Part shown: positions 27,928 to 35,661 of the stretch, piece after piece
How positions within the stretch are numbered: position 1 is the stretch's first letter
Layout of the letters: every line of letters begins with the position of its first letter
From: Campylobacter cuniculorum DSM 23162 = LMG 24588
Lineage (GTDB): Bacteria > Campylobacterota > Campylobacteria > Campylobacterales > Campylobacteraceae
Assembly: GCF_002104335.1 (NCBI RefSeq)
Contig: NZ_CP020867.1
Span: forward strand, 1,525,206-1,589,205
DNA length: 64,000 nt
Direction of reading: 5' to 3'
Translations under genes and position numbers: made by a program
Notes under the pieces: generated by a model
Seen by the model: the letters and a program-made list of their open reading frames with translations, nothing else
What the model was told of the DNA's origin: nothing
Database searches by the model: none

Positions 27928-27948
27928 CCTTTATACCCGCTATAAAGG
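27928..27948 (-). promoter_or_regulatory. inverted repeat over the Panacea ribosome binding site (operator or RNA hairpin)
   Basis: CCTTTATA and TATAAAGG are perfect complements separated by five bases. The left arm covers the AAAGGAG in front of the Panacea ATG at 27920. It could be the operator for antitoxin autoregulation or an RNA hairpin hiding the Shine-Dalgarno. Confidence 0.55.
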
Positions 27949-28035
27949 GCATTTTATTTTAAAATATTTAAAGAATGGCTTAAAGATAAATCACATCTTG
28001 TTTCATTTTTTATTCTTTTTCCTCCTTTTCCTTAT

Positions 28036-28374
28036 TTACAAATTTGCGAATTTTACAATATAAAATAACCATAATAATAGAAATACTAAAAATAGCAATA
28101 AAAAAAATAGAGCCAAAGCATTTCTTATGAGTAAAAGTTTTTCATTTTTATCTAATATTTCTGCAATCATATGAGTATATTGCATATCTTTTATCTCAAG
28201 CCATACAAGAGCTTCAAGTATTGTTAAAACACCAAAAAATGTCGTATTTCTATTATAAAAATATACAATGAGCGTTGCTATCATACATATAATAAGATAA
28301 GGTCTGGTTGCACATTCCATTGCACTTTCTATTATATTATGTAAATAGGGGCTTAAATCATTCATTTCATTCAT
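28036..28374 (-). CDS. small membrane protein, unknown
   Basis: 112 residues with about three hydrophobic helices (about 24-40, 46-60, and the very strong LALFFLLLFLVFLLLWLFYI near the end). No family recognised. It overlaps the preceding gene (28367-28777) by eight bases. Last gene of a cluster of small membrane proteins on the minus strand. Confidence 0.55.
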   Translation of the reverse strand: MNEMNDLSPYLHNIIESAMECATRPYLIICMIATLIVYFYNRNTTFFGVLTILEALVWLEIKDMQYTHMIAEILDKNEKLLLIRNALALFFLLLFLVFLLLWLFYIVKFANL

Positions 28375-28777
28375 TTTTATTTCCTTTTTTTATCTTTGCA
28401 ATTGTTTTTAAAATCATTCTCCGCCCTAAACACAGAATGAAAGCCAAAGCTATAAGCAAGGCTATGCAAACAAGAGGTGCTAAAAAAAAGAAAATAAGAT
28501 GAAAAAATCTTTTAAAACTTTCATCCATATAATGATTTATATTTAAATCTATATCATCAAAAGCCATACCAAATAAAAGAAAAATTAAACCCATAAGAAC
28601 AAATGAGTAAAGAGTAAATTGAGAGAAAACTAATAAAAACTCAATTCTTCTAAAACAATACATTACGAAGCAAATCCCTGCTAAAAAAAGCATTCCCAAA
28701 CTAGCATATAACAAAAAATTATATGTTAAAGCTAATAAAAAATCATCATTTGAAAAAACCATTATAATTTGTTCCAT
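28367..28777 (-). CDS. small membrane protein, unknown
   Basis: 136 residues with four hydrophobic segments (about 13-45, 45-75, 90-120). No recognised domain. It is preceded by AAAGGAT and overlaps the next gene by eight bases. Part of the 28.0-29.5 kb small membrane protein cluster, which may work at the cell envelope, perhaps in mating-pair or exclusion functions; this is a guess from location only. Confidence 0.55.
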   Translation of the reverse strand: MEQIIMVFSNDDFLLALTYNFLLYASLGMLFLAGICFVMYCFRRIEFLLVFSQFTLYSFVLMGLIFLLFGMAFDDIDLNINHYMDESFKRFFHLIFFFLAPLVCIALLIALAFILCLGRRMILKTIAKIKKGNKNE

Positions 28778-28792
28778 TCTTTATCCTTTTTT

Positions 28793-28975
28793 TTATATTT
28801 TCTTTTGTAAAATAAAATTTACAATTTCTAAAAATCCTATTTCTTTACAAGGATTTTTTAACCTATATATAACATTTTCACATTGACTATTTTCATAAAT
28901 GTGTGGTTGATTGATAAAAGCTATCAAAACTATACCACACACAAAGATAAAAAGTATTGAATCGCTTTTCATCAA
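28793..28975 (-). CDS. small single-span membrane protein, unknown
   Basis: 60 residues: one N-terminal helix (SILFIFVCGIVLIAFI) and a soluble tail with two cysteines. Its ATG overlaps the stop of the 90-residue gene upstream by four bases, which supports real, coupled translation. Confidence 0.5.
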   Translation of the reverse strand: MMKSDSILFIFVCGIVLIAFINQPHIYENSQCENVIYRLKNPCKEIGFLEIVNFILQKKI

Positions 28976-29244
28976 AACATCTTATTGAAAATTTTATGCA
29001 ATAAAACGCGTCCATAATCATATAATACAATGCAACCATAACGAATATAATACAAAACAGCTAGGGCAAACATAAAAATAATGATAGTCAAAAAGGGGCT
29101 CCATACAAGTAAAAATGTTTTATTAAGTTCATCTAAACTTTCCCAATATTCATAAAAATCAGAAGGTAAAAGATAAAAAGAAAATAAAAACGCATTAATC
29201 ATATAACCCAAAATAACCAATATGACCACTACTATAAACAACAT
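28972..29244 (-). CDS. small membrane protein, unknown
   Basis: 90 residues with two or three membrane segments (MLFIVVVILVILGYMINAFL at the N-terminus and a middle helix LTIIIFMFALAVLYYIRYG). AAAGGATGAGA precedes the ATG. It overlaps the 60-residue membrane gene by four bases. No family recognised. Confidence 0.5.
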   Translation of the reverse strand: MLFIVVVILVILGYMINAFLFSFYLLPSDFYEYWESLDELNKTFLLVWSPFLTIIIFMFALAVLYYIRYGCIVLYDYGRVLLHKIFNKMF

Positions 29245-29259
29245 TTCTCATCCTTTCTT

Positions 29260-29511
29260 TTATTGACTTAAATCTTTTAACATTTGATGATATTCATCAA
29301 TACTTAAATACTCTTTATTTAAATCCTGCAAAAGTTCCTTAATCACTTCAGGCTCAAGCTCATCAAAACAAATTTTAATCACATTTTTAACCAACTTAGG
29401 ATTTAAACAATCCTTATCCCTAAACTCATAATGACAATTTCTCCTTATTTTTGATTTGCGGTAAGTCAAATCATTTCCTAAACAAATCAGTTCTACAAAT
29501 TTCTCATTCAT
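29260..29511 (-). CDS. small soluble protein, unknown
   Basis: 83 residues, acidic C-terminal half, no membrane segment. The ATG is preceded by AAAGGATTAAAG, the standard ribosome binding site of this cluster. It is the first gene of the run leading into the membrane protein cluster. No family recognised. Confidence 0.5.
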   Translation of the reverse strand: MNEKFVELICLGNDLTYRKSKIRRNCHYEFRDKDCLNPKLVKNVIKICFDELEPEVIKELLQDLNKEYLSIDEYHQMLKDLSQ

Positions 29512-29636
29512 CTTTAATCCTTTCTTAATTCTATGCTAAACTCACATTGTAAAAACACACCAAAGACCTTATTATTTGCTTTTTTAAGAATGGTTTTTTC
29601 TTTAAATTCTTTCAAACAAAAAACAAAATCACCCGC

Positions 29637-29900
29637 TTACAACTTAACATCCAAATCCTTATGCAAAAGTTCTTTAATCACTTTGTTTTCAGTGATTGTA
29701 GCCCCTATCTTTAATTTTGTTTTATGTTTAAATATCTGCCTCGCTAAAAAATCATTTTTAAACAAATCTTTAAAACAAAGATTGATTAAAGAGCTTAAAT
29801 GGGCTAAACCTTCAAGACTATCAATTGCACCTTTACAAAGCAAAAAATGATTTAAATCGCAATAAGATTTTAAAATCTTATTTTCTTGTTCTGTTCTCAT
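29637..29900 (-). CDS. small hypothetical protein
   Basis: 87 residues from the ATG at 29900, one base after the stop of the upstream gene. An upstream in-frame ATG lies inside that gene and would give an implausible start. The protein begins MRTEQENKILKSYCDLNHFL and has an alpha-helical look with scattered hydrophobics. No family recognised. Confidence 0.5.
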   Translation of the reverse strand: MRTEQENKILKSYCDLNHFLLCKGAIDSLEGLAHLSSLINLCFKDLFKNDFLARQIFKHKTKLKIGATITENKVIKELLHKDLDVKL

Positions 29901-29901
29901 C

Positions 29902-30108
29902 TTAGCCTTCCCTATAAATAAAATTCTCCCTCTTCCTATCATAAAAAAATAAAGGCGGGATTTGTTCATTAATGAGCTTTTCATTCAAATAAGCCTTAAA
30001 CTTTTTTGTCTTTATAACCTGCCTTAAAACAAAATCCCTGTCGCAAAACTCTAAAAAGCTTTGTGCCTCTTTCATCAAAGCTTGATAATAACTCTCTTTT
30101 TTTCTCAT
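29902..30108 (-). CDS. small hypothetical protein
   Basis: 68 residues. I chose the ATG at 30108 because AAGGA lies seven bases upstream; an earlier in-frame ATG at 30138 has no binding site. The stretch FLEFCDRDFVLRQVIKTKKF recalls DLALLLHKDFIHYGNDFILR of the 145-residue protein at 32271-32708, so the two may be distant paralogues. Confidence 0.5.
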   Translation of the reverse strand: MRKKESYYQALMKEAQSFLEFCDRDFVLRQVIKTKKFKAYLNEKLINEQIPPLFFYDRKRENFIYREG

Positions 30109-30260
30109 TTTTATATCCTTTAAAAAACATTTAAACAATCATTTAAAATAATATAAAATAAAGTTAAAAACAATTTAAAAACATTTAAAAAATATTTTTA
30201 AAACATTATAAAACAATTTTACATATATTTTAAACAATTTAAAAAAATCTTTTTAAACAA
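30109..30260. repeat. AT-only intergenic region with TTTAAACAAT-like repeats
   Basis: This spacer consists almost entirely of A and T. It repeats short strings such as CATTTAAACAATCA, ACAATTTAAAAACATTTAAA and TTTTAAACAATTTAAA. Similar strings occur upstream of parA (57721-57870). It may hold a promoter or a binding site for the partition protein. Confidence 0.3.
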
Positions 30261-30446
30261 TCAAATATTATTGTTTAAATACTCCCTATACTGCCTTGCC
30301 CTCTCTGCAATCTCTTCTTGTGAAATTTCAACTGAAAAGCCTTCAAGCTCTAAAAAAGCCCTGTTATCATAAAAACAAACATCAATGTGTAAAAAGTTTA
30401 AAAACCATTGCTTACAATCGAGTAAGTCCTGCAAAGTCGCCTCCAT
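30261..30446 (-). CDS. small acidic hypothetical protein
   Basis: 61 residues from the ATG at 30446, which is preceded by AAAGGAGAG. An in-frame ATG 18 bases earlier lacks a binding site. The sequence begins MEATLQDLLDCKQWFLNFLH. No family recognised. Its start is 11 bases inside the region just after the 203-residue gene's stop, so the two are cotranscribed. Confidence 0.5.
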   Translation of the reverse strand: MEATLQDLLDCKQWFLNFLHIDVCFYDNRAFLELEGFSVEISQEEIAERARQYREYLNNNI

Positions 30447-30456
30447 TTTCTCTCCT

Positions 30457-31068
30457 TTAAGCACTCAATTCTAAATCAAGAATCTCTTTAATGTTTTTCT
30501 CTCCATAGCAAATTCTTATCTCATCATCAATCAAAAGCGTATAAACCTCTCCATTGAGATAATTTTCTAAATATCCTATGAAATGAGTCTTAAAGATTGT
30601 TTCAAGCATATGCTCATATTCTTTTATCTGTTTTTCTCTGTGCTCCCTATCAAAAGAAAGTTTGAGATTAAAGAATTTTTCAATATAACTTCTCTCCACA
30701 TACAAAAAACCAAAATTAGGACAAGTCAAAGTATTAGCCCTAAGCCTAATCTTTTCTTTTAAACTCATATCAACGCCCATTGTGTAGATATTGTTTTCAA
30801 AAAAGAAATTGCAAAGTTCTTTAAAATCCTTAAAATCTTTCACCGCATTCTTAACGCCTCTTAAATCCTTTATAAAAGCATATTCTTTTAAAAAAAGCTT
30901 ACTCAAACTCAAAAACTTAATCCCATGTTCTTTGTTCTCAAAATCAAAGGGCGGGATTTGTTTTTTAATTTGCAAAAACAATCTAAGATTTTTGCCCCTA
31001 TAAAAAACGCCCTGATTGTGATTCTCATTCAAGGCGTTTTCAACTAAAATATTTTTTATGTTTTCCAT
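30457..31068 (-). CDS. hypothetical protein, paralogue of the 32722-33411 product
   Basis: 203 residues. It shares with the 229-residue protein at 32722-33411 the blocks GVFYRGKNLRLF (there GVFYKGRYFSIK), a C-terminal HMLETIFKTHFIGYLENYLN (there HMREGMERLEHYLMGNVYSL), and VYTLLIDDEI/VYSLVIDGVV. No known family comes to mind. It starts three bases after the 54-residue gene. Function unknown. Confidence 0.6.
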   Translation of the reverse strand: MENIKNILVENALNENHNQGVFYRGKNLRLFLQIKKQIPPFDFENKEHGIKFLSLSKLFLKEYAFIKDLRGVKNAVKDFKDFKELCNFFFENNIYTMGVDMSLKEKIRLRANTLTCPNFGFLYVERSYIEKFFNLKLSFDREHREKQIKEYEHMLETIFKTHFIGYLENYLNGEVYTLLIDDEIRICYGEKNIKEILDLELSA

Positions 31069-31071
31069 TTC

Positions 31072-31236
31072 TTAAACTCCTTTATGTTTAAAAGATAAAA
31101 TCTTTATTTTAAAGCCTATGCTTTGATAAAAATTTAAAATCTTAACCAAATCATTAGCACTAAAAAGTTCGCAATCAATGCGTTTTTTAAGCCCATTCTT
31201 TTGATTTTCTATTTCATAATAAAGTCTATAACTCAT
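31072..31236 (-). CDS. 54-residue hypothetical protein
   Basis: The ATG at 31236 comes four bases after the stop of the 210-residue gene, and its stop is three bases before the start of the 203-residue gene. The sequence begins MSYRLYYEIENQKNGLKKRI and ends KILSFKHKGV. The tight spacing on both sides supports it being a real operon member, though it is shorter than common annotation cut-offs. No family recognised. Confidence 0.55.
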   Translation of the reverse strand: MSYRLYYEIENQKNGLKKRIDCELFSANDLVKILNFYQSIGFKIKILSFKHKGV

Positions 31237-31240
31237 CTTA

Positions 31241-31873
31241 TCACCCTAATCTTTCATATTCTTTTTTCATAGCTTCTAAACGCGGACTAAAATATTTTTG
31301 CCTATAAAGCTCCTCAAAATCACACTGCAAAATCTTTTCTTTTAAAAAATCAATCAACTCGCACACTTTCATCTTTAAAAGCTCTTTTAAATCTAAGGTT
31401 AAAAACACCCTCATACTCTTTTCATAATTGACCCTCTCTCTTTCTATGAGTCTTGCTCTTTTGTATCCGCTAGAATCATATTCAATATATTCAGCATCTT
31501 CATCAAGCTCATAAAACTCATCAATTTTCCAAACAGAATACTCAAAACCTAAATATTTATCATACTCAATCCAGCCAACACTAAGCCTATAGGGCTTTTC
31601 TGTATGACAAAAAAGCATTTGATTTAAAAACTCATTCACATAATAAGAAAGAAGTTCTTTAATTTTTAATCTAAATTCCTCATCTCTTTTTATATTTTTA
31701 ATATAAAATCTTCTTGTAACAGCTCTAAGATAATCTTTAATATCCATATTATAATATCTTGCAACAAAAGCACAATCTTCTGCAACATTTTTGTCTGTTT
31801 TTCTTGCCTTATCCAAAGCCTCATAAAAATCTTTTAAGCGTCTATAATAGTTTTGTCTCTCAAAACTGCTCAT
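31241..31873 (-). CDS. hypothetical protein
   Basis: 210 residues, soluble, rich in tyrosine, arginine and glutamate (ERQNYYRRLKDFYEALDKAR near the start). No signal peptide or membrane segment, no known domain. It overlaps the 123-residue gene upstream by four bases. Confidence 0.55.
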   Translation of the reverse strand: MSSFERQNYYRRLKDFYEALDKARKTDKNVAEDCAFVARYYNMDIKDYLRAVTRRFYIKNIKRDEEFRLKIKELLSYYVNEFLNQMLFCHTEKPYRLSVGWIEYDKYLGFEYSVWKIDEFYELDEDAEYIEYDSSGYKRARLIERERVNYEKSMRVFLTLDLKELLKMKVCELIDFLKEKILQCDFEELYRQKYFSPRLEAMKKEYERLG

Positions 31874-32241
31874 AATCTCCTCCTTTCTCTTGTTTCTTTT
31901 AAAAGCCTTTCTAATCTCGCTAAACCCCTATTCAAACATTCTATTTCTTCTTTGCTTCTGTGTTCAATCTCATAAACATTCTTAGCTTCAATCCCATAAA
32001 AGATAAAATCTTTCTTTTTATAAAATTTCATTCTTTTTTTATACTCCGCCCTAAGCCTTGCTAAAATCTCACTCTTAGCCCTTTCAAAAAGCTCTAAAGC
32101 TATACATTTTTTAAAGAAAAAAACAAGTTTTTTCTCCTCTTTTTCCCCTAAAATTCTTGCCTCATAAAAAAAGCTTAAAAGCCTATAACTTAAAGCCTTT
32201 CTTGCAAGATTATCCGCCTCATTAATGATAAATAAATCCAT
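31870..32241 (-). CDS. hypothetical protein
   Basis: 123 residues, helical and basic; it ends RLERLLKETRERRRL. No recognised domain. The stop overlaps the ATG of the 210-residue gene (ATGA), so the pair is coupled. Confidence 0.55.
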   Translation of the reverse strand: MDLFIINEADNLARKALSYRLLSFFYEARILGEKEEKKLVFFFKKCIALELFERAKSEILARLRAEYKKRMKFYKKKDFIFYGIEAKNVYEIEHRSKEEIECLNRGLARLERLLKETRERRRL

Positions 32242-32270
32242 TTTAAGCCCTTTTTAATCTTATTTTTTCC

Positions 32271-32708
32271 TTATGCCGTTTCATAGCATTCTAAATCTTT
32301 TCTCTCAAACAAACAAGGCTCATTGAAAAGCCTATCAAATTCTTTTGTTCTTTCCTTTCTTTCCTTTTCAAGCTTTAAGACTCTTGTTCTTTCCTTTAAA
32401 TCCCTATGAAGTGCTTTTTTTCTCTTATTGTCTTCACCTTCATAGAATAAACTCACCAAATAACCTTCCATATCCTTATAGTTCTTTGTTCTATAAAGCT
32501 TTAAAGCCCCATGCCTTAAAATAAAATCATTCCCATAATGAATAAAATCCTTATGCAAAAGTAAAGCTAAGTCGATGAGTCTTTGCTCATCGTATCTTTT
32601 CATAGCCCTATAAGAATGAGAGATTAAACTTGCTTTAAGCTTTTCTAATCTCTTAAAAACTCTCTTATTCTCTTTTGTTACTAAAGCGTTCCAATAATTC
32701 TTTTTCAT
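32271..32708 (-). CDS. basic hypothetical protein
   Basis: 145 residues from the ATG at 32708, which is preceded by AAAGGATTAAAG; an earlier in-frame ATG is unlikely. It starts MKKNYWNALVTKENKRVFKR and contains a long lysine/arginine/glutamate helix. It has a possible distant paralogue at 29902-30108. Function unknown. Confidence 0.55.
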   Translation of the reverse strand: MKKNYWNALVTKENKRVFKRLEKLKASLISHSYRAMKRYDEQRLIDLALLLHKDFIHYGNDFILRHGALKLYRTKNYKDMEGYLVSLFYEGEDNKRKKALHRDLKERTRVLKLEKERKERTKEFDRLFNEPCLFERKDLECYETA

Positions 32709-32721
32709 CTTTAATCCTTTC

Positions 32722-33411
32722 TTAAATAACACCTTCCAAACTCTCTTTTATATCAAAACCATATATGGTATTTTCAACCACCCCATCAATCACTAAACTA
32801 TACACATTACCCATTAAATAATGTTCTAACCTCTCCATGCCCTCTCTCATATGCTTTAAGAGTAAAGAAGTATCATTGTAATATGTTTTTTTAAAGTCTT
32901 TTTTGCTCATATAAAAAAAGCCAAAAAAACCCTCACTGCCAAAATTCTTAATCAAAGTTTTATCACTCTCATATAAGCTAATTTGACTATTGCTATGACT
33001 TTGTATGCCAATTAAAAAATAAAGATAATCATTTTTCCTTAAAAAGGCTTCGCATTCCTCTATAGAATAATAATCCTCTTTAAACTCATTTTCACTTAAA
33101 ACCCTGCCTTTTTTATCCATAAGCTCATTATTAATCAATCCATTAAGATTAAAATTGTCTAAACTCTCCCTATTGAAAAAAAGTTTAAAATCCTCATATG
33201 AAAGTGGATTTTCGCGAAACTCATCGCCTTTAATTGAAAAATACCTGCCCTTATAAAAAACGCCTTTTTCCTCCTCCTCTCCTAAATTCTCAAACAAAAA
33301 TCTTTCTAAATCTTTTGAAGTCGTAACAATATCAGTTTTTAACTCAACATTCACATTCACGCCCAAGTCTTTTAATTCTTTAACAGAATAATCTAAATAA
33401 GTCGCTTTCAT
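32722..33411 (-). CDS. hypothetical protein, paralogue of the 30457-31068 product
   Basis: 229 residues. Shared blocks with the 203-residue protein at 30457-31068 are GVFYKGRYFSIKG, FFGFFYMSKKDFKKTYYND and the tail VYSLVIDGVVE. The first 15 codons fall inside the 1-kb direct repeat; at the other repeat copy only a 28-codon remnant of this gene remains (58861-58947). Function unknown. Confidence 0.6.
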   Translation of the reverse strand: MKATYLDYSVKELKDLGVNVNVELKTDIVTTSKDLERFLFENLGEEEEKGVFYKGRYFSIKGDEFRENPLSYEDFKLFFNRESLDNFNLNGLINNELMDKKGRVLSENEFKEDYYSIEECEAFLRKNDYLYFLIGIQSHSNSQISLYESDKTLIKNFGSEGFFGFFYMSKKDFKKTYYNDTSLLLKHMREGMERLEHYLMGNVYSLVIDGVVENTIYGFDIKESLEGVI

Positions 33412-33421
33412 CCTCTCCCCC

Positions 33422-33847
33422 TTAATTAAAATAACACCTAATTAAAATCATTTCCAAATCCTCATTGATTTGCTCTATATAAAAACTTTCAGCATAAAAC
33501 CAATTCCCCATCCCCTTACGCTCTAAATCTTCTAAGTCTAAATCTTTTAAATCCTCATTCACATCAATCTCTTTTTTACCCTCTTTATAAAACCCGCAAA
33601 GCTTATTAAAAAACTCCTCCCCTAAATCCTTTTTATAAAGAATTTGAGTATAATTGTGTATATCGTTATCCACAATAACATTAACCCTTAATTCTTGCTC
33701 ATCAAAAACACCCTCATCGATAGCCTCCTCATACATCTTAATGTATAAATCCGCTTCGGGCGTATCACCTAAATTATAAATAACTCTATCCGCAAACAAA
33801 TTATAAACATCATCAATGTGAAGTTTAACATTAATAAAATCTCTCAT
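33422..33847 (-). CDS. acidic hypothetical protein (identical copy at 58958-59383)
   Basis: 141 residues, acidic (VDEQELRVN-like blocks, EDLKDLDLEDLERKG), no membrane segment and no recognised domain. It is encoded wholly inside the direct repeat, so the element carries two identical genes. GGAGAG precedes the ATG. It transcribes towards the hypothetical gene cluster. Confidence 0.65.
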   Translation of the reverse strand: MRDFINVKLHIDDVYNLFADRVIYNLGDTPEADLYIKMYEEAIDEGVFDEQELRVNVIVDNDIHNYTQILYKKDLGEEFFNKLCGFYKEGKKEIDVNEDLKDLDLEDLERKGMGNWFYAESFYIEQINEDLEMILIRCYFN

Positions 33848-33937
33848 AGTTCTCTCCTCTTTTTTTTATATTATAATTATACTATAACATACATTAAAAT
33901 AAGCTTAATACAAATAAAAAAACAAAAACTTTTTTCA

Positions 33938-34140
33938 CCCCTCCAACCCCTCCAACCCCAACTTCCTTTCCCTTTTTTCAGGGGGCGTTGCGGGGTCTCC
34001 CCGCTCTCCCTAAAACAAAGACTTAAAACCTTTAAGGCTTTGTTTTCTTTGAGAGCTTTATAAGCTCGAAAAGGAACGAAATGAGATAAGAAACTGCAAG
34101 TTTCTAGCTCATTGAGCCCTATAAAAACACCTAAAAACAT
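33938..34140 (-). other. GC-rich structured island with G-quadruplex potential (copy 1)
   Basis: On the minus strand four G-runs (three of four G and one of three G) lie within 33938-33972, with loops of 5, 5 and 10 bases, a canonical quadruplex pattern. Next come the perfect hairpin GCGGGG-TCT-CCCCGC (33990-34004), AAAACAAAG/CTTTGTTTT (34013-34051) and GAAACT/AGTTTC (34088-34103). The composition is far from that of its AT-rich surroundings. It may be a structured RNA or a replication/recombination site. An 87-codon minus-strand frame here is probably not a protein. Confidence 0.45.
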
Positions 34141-34354
34141 TTTTTAAAAATAAGCTTTAATTAATAAAATAAATTATATAAAATAATTATAAGATACAAA
34201 AAAAATAAAACTAAAAATAAAATAAATTATATAAAACAATTACAAAATACAAAAAAATAAAATTAAAATAAACAATAACAAATCCAAAAAAAAAAAAAAT
34301 AAAATATAAAATAACATAAGCTTTAATTAATAAAAAAAATGTATAATTACAAGT

Positions 34355-34726
34355 ATGACAAAAGAAGAGTTTAAACATTTAAGAGCAGAAGCAGGTTTTA
34401 AAAGTGATGCCGAATTAGCAAGGGCATTAAATATCTCTGTCCTAAATATAAACAATTGGAATATGGGGTATTATCCTTATCCTAAATATCTTAGAAATAT
34501 TCTAACTTTATTTAAATTAAAGAATCATTTTGATAAAGAAGAGTATGATAATTTTTTGTTAAATTTCATTCCAAAACGAAGAATAAAAAAACATATAAAA
34601 AAAGAGGATAGAGATTTCGTAAAAAATGCTAAAATTATCTTAAAAGATAAAAATCTTGAAGAACTTGAAAAAGAAAATCAAAAACTAAAACAAGAAATTG
34701 AAGTTTTAGAAAATTTATTAATTTAA
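34355..34726 (+). CDS. putative HTH DNA-binding protein with coiled-coil tail
   Basis: 123 residues. Residues 1-45 look like a repressor-type helix-turn-helix (EAGFKSDAELARALNISVLN then INNWNMG). The C-terminal 35 residues form a coiled coil (LEELEKENQKLKQEIEVLEN). The first seven codons lie in the 1-kb repeat and are shared with the 126-residue protein at 59892. It is divergent from the 141-residue gene, so it may regulate both sides. Confidence 0.6.
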   Translation: MTKEEFKHLRAEAGFKSDAELARALNISVLNINNWNMGYYPYPKYLRNILTLFKLKNHFDKEEYDNFLLNFIPKRRIKKHIKKEDRDFVKNAKIILKDKNLEELEKENQKLKQEIEVLENLLI

Positions 34727-34736
34727 GGAGTAAAAA

Positions 34737-35078
34737 ATGAAAAAAATTGCTTTACCTTTAGTCGCAGGAGTTGCATTGTTTTTCAATGCTTGTGGTAGTA
34801 ATGATATGGAAGATACAGCTTTAAAAAATAAAAAATATTATGAAACACATTTAGATGAAGCAAAAGCTAAAGCAAAATGGTGTTTTGAGAAACTAGATAT
34901 TTCTTATAAAAACATTAATGATATGAATGATTTAGTAAATCTTATGAATAAAAGCGATAGTTTGTATAGAAAGTTTGCGTATAACAAGTCTGAAAATTAT
35001 AAGGATGTTTCAAATAGAATAAGAGGTATAGATATTCATAATTGTCTTTATGCTGGGTGGATACTAAAAAATTACTAA
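34737..35078 (+). CDS. EexN family lipoprotein (entry exclusion candidate)
   Basis: 113 residues with a lipoprotein signal: MKKIALPLVAGVALFFNACG, lipobox FNAC with cysteine 19. The mature part has KKYYETHLDEAKAKAKWCFE and a later cysteine in HNCLYAGW, as in EexN proteins. It would block entry of a like plasmid at the envelope. It follows the HTH-like gene by 10 bases with AAGGAG, so both are in one operon. A shorter relative is at 21008-21250. Confidence 0.7.
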   Translation: MKKIALPLVAGVALFFNACGSNDMEDTALKNKKYYETHLDEAKAKAKWCFEKLDISYKNINDMNDLVNLMNKSDSLYRKFAYNKSENYKDVSNRIRGIDIHNCLYAGWILKNY

Positions 35079-35124
35079 TAAAGCAAAAGGAATTAAGGCA
35101 AAAGTAAAACTTCGTTAATCCCCC

Positions 35125-35391
35125 TCACACCTCTTTAAAAAAATAATTCAAGCTTATTACCAAGTAAAGTAATAAGCTCATTATAATATAACAGAACAAA
35201 GCAAGACTTATAATGGCTATATTATCACTATTATGAATCAAATATTCAATTTGATTAGGTAATTTGTAATAATGTAAAATCAAATTTAAAGAAATTCCAA
35301 AGAAATTGATTCCAAAGAATAACCATAAAAAAGTTTTTAAAGCACCCTTTTGCCTGTATTTTCTTTCTGTATTATGAGACTTTTCTTTCAT
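35125..35391 (-). CDS. small membrane protein, unknown
   Basis: 88 residues with two membrane helices (about 20-38 and 58-82). The N-terminus is basic (KEKSHNTERKYRQKGALKTF). It overlaps the next upstream gene by four bases. No family recognised. Confidence 0.5.
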   Translation of the reverse strand: MKEKSHNTERKYRQKGALKTFLWLFFGINFFGISLNLILHYYKLPNQIEYLIHNSDNIAIISLALFCYIIMSLLLYLVISLNYFFKEV

Positions 35392-35651
35392 TTTAACTCT
35401 TTTTCTTGTATCATTTTTTCTAATTCTTCTTCTATTGTTTCTTGTATTATTCTTATTACACCTATTTCTGTTATAATTTGTTGAAAATTTTCATTAGATA
35501 TATTATATAAACTATTATAATTTATTTCATCATCTAATCCTACCTTTTCAAGTAATTTTTTAATTCTGTTATAAGTTCTTTCAATTCTATTCTCAATATA
35601 TATCCTATCTTCATTGAGTTTTATAAGCTCTTTTTTTAACTCATCCACCAT
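35388..35651 (-). CDS. small helical hypothetical protein
   Basis: 87 residues from the ATG at 35651, which follows GGAGAATAAAA; an earlier in-frame ATG has no binding site. Sequence begins MVDELKKELIKLNEDRIYIE, is coiled-coil like and ends ELEKMIQEKELK. Its ribosome binding site overlaps the stop region of the 50-residue gene, and its stop overlaps the membrane protein start. Confidence 0.5.
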   Translation of the reverse strand: MVDELKKELIKLNEDRIYIENRIERTYNRIKKLLEKVGLDDEINYNSLYNISNENFQQIITEIGVIRIIQETIEEELEKMIQEKELK

Positions 35652-35661
35652 TTTTATTCTC

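Larger units (their letters stand above)
33365..34375. repeat. 1,011-bp direct repeat, copy 1 (copy 2 at 58901-59912)
   Basis: The two copies read the same from AAGTCTTTTAATTC at the left to the codons for MTKEEFK at the right; the only difference I found is one base in an A-run (14 A here, 15 A in copy 2). Contents: the 5' end of the 229-residue gene, a complete 141-residue gene, a GC-rich structured island, a region with two ~50-bp AT tandem units (34150-34260), and the promoter and first seven codons of an HTH-like gene. The copies have the same orientation 25.5 kb apart. Confidence 0.93.

Noticed and set aside
29533-29850. Plus-strand 105-codon frame.
   Set aside because: It is antisense to well-placed minus-strand small genes with proper binding sites.
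33877-34140. 87-codon minus-strand frame in the GC-rich island (FRESGETPQRPLKKGKGSWG...).
   Set aside because: No ribosome binding site, odd composition, and it coincides with strong hairpins and G-runs; the sequence is better explained as structure.
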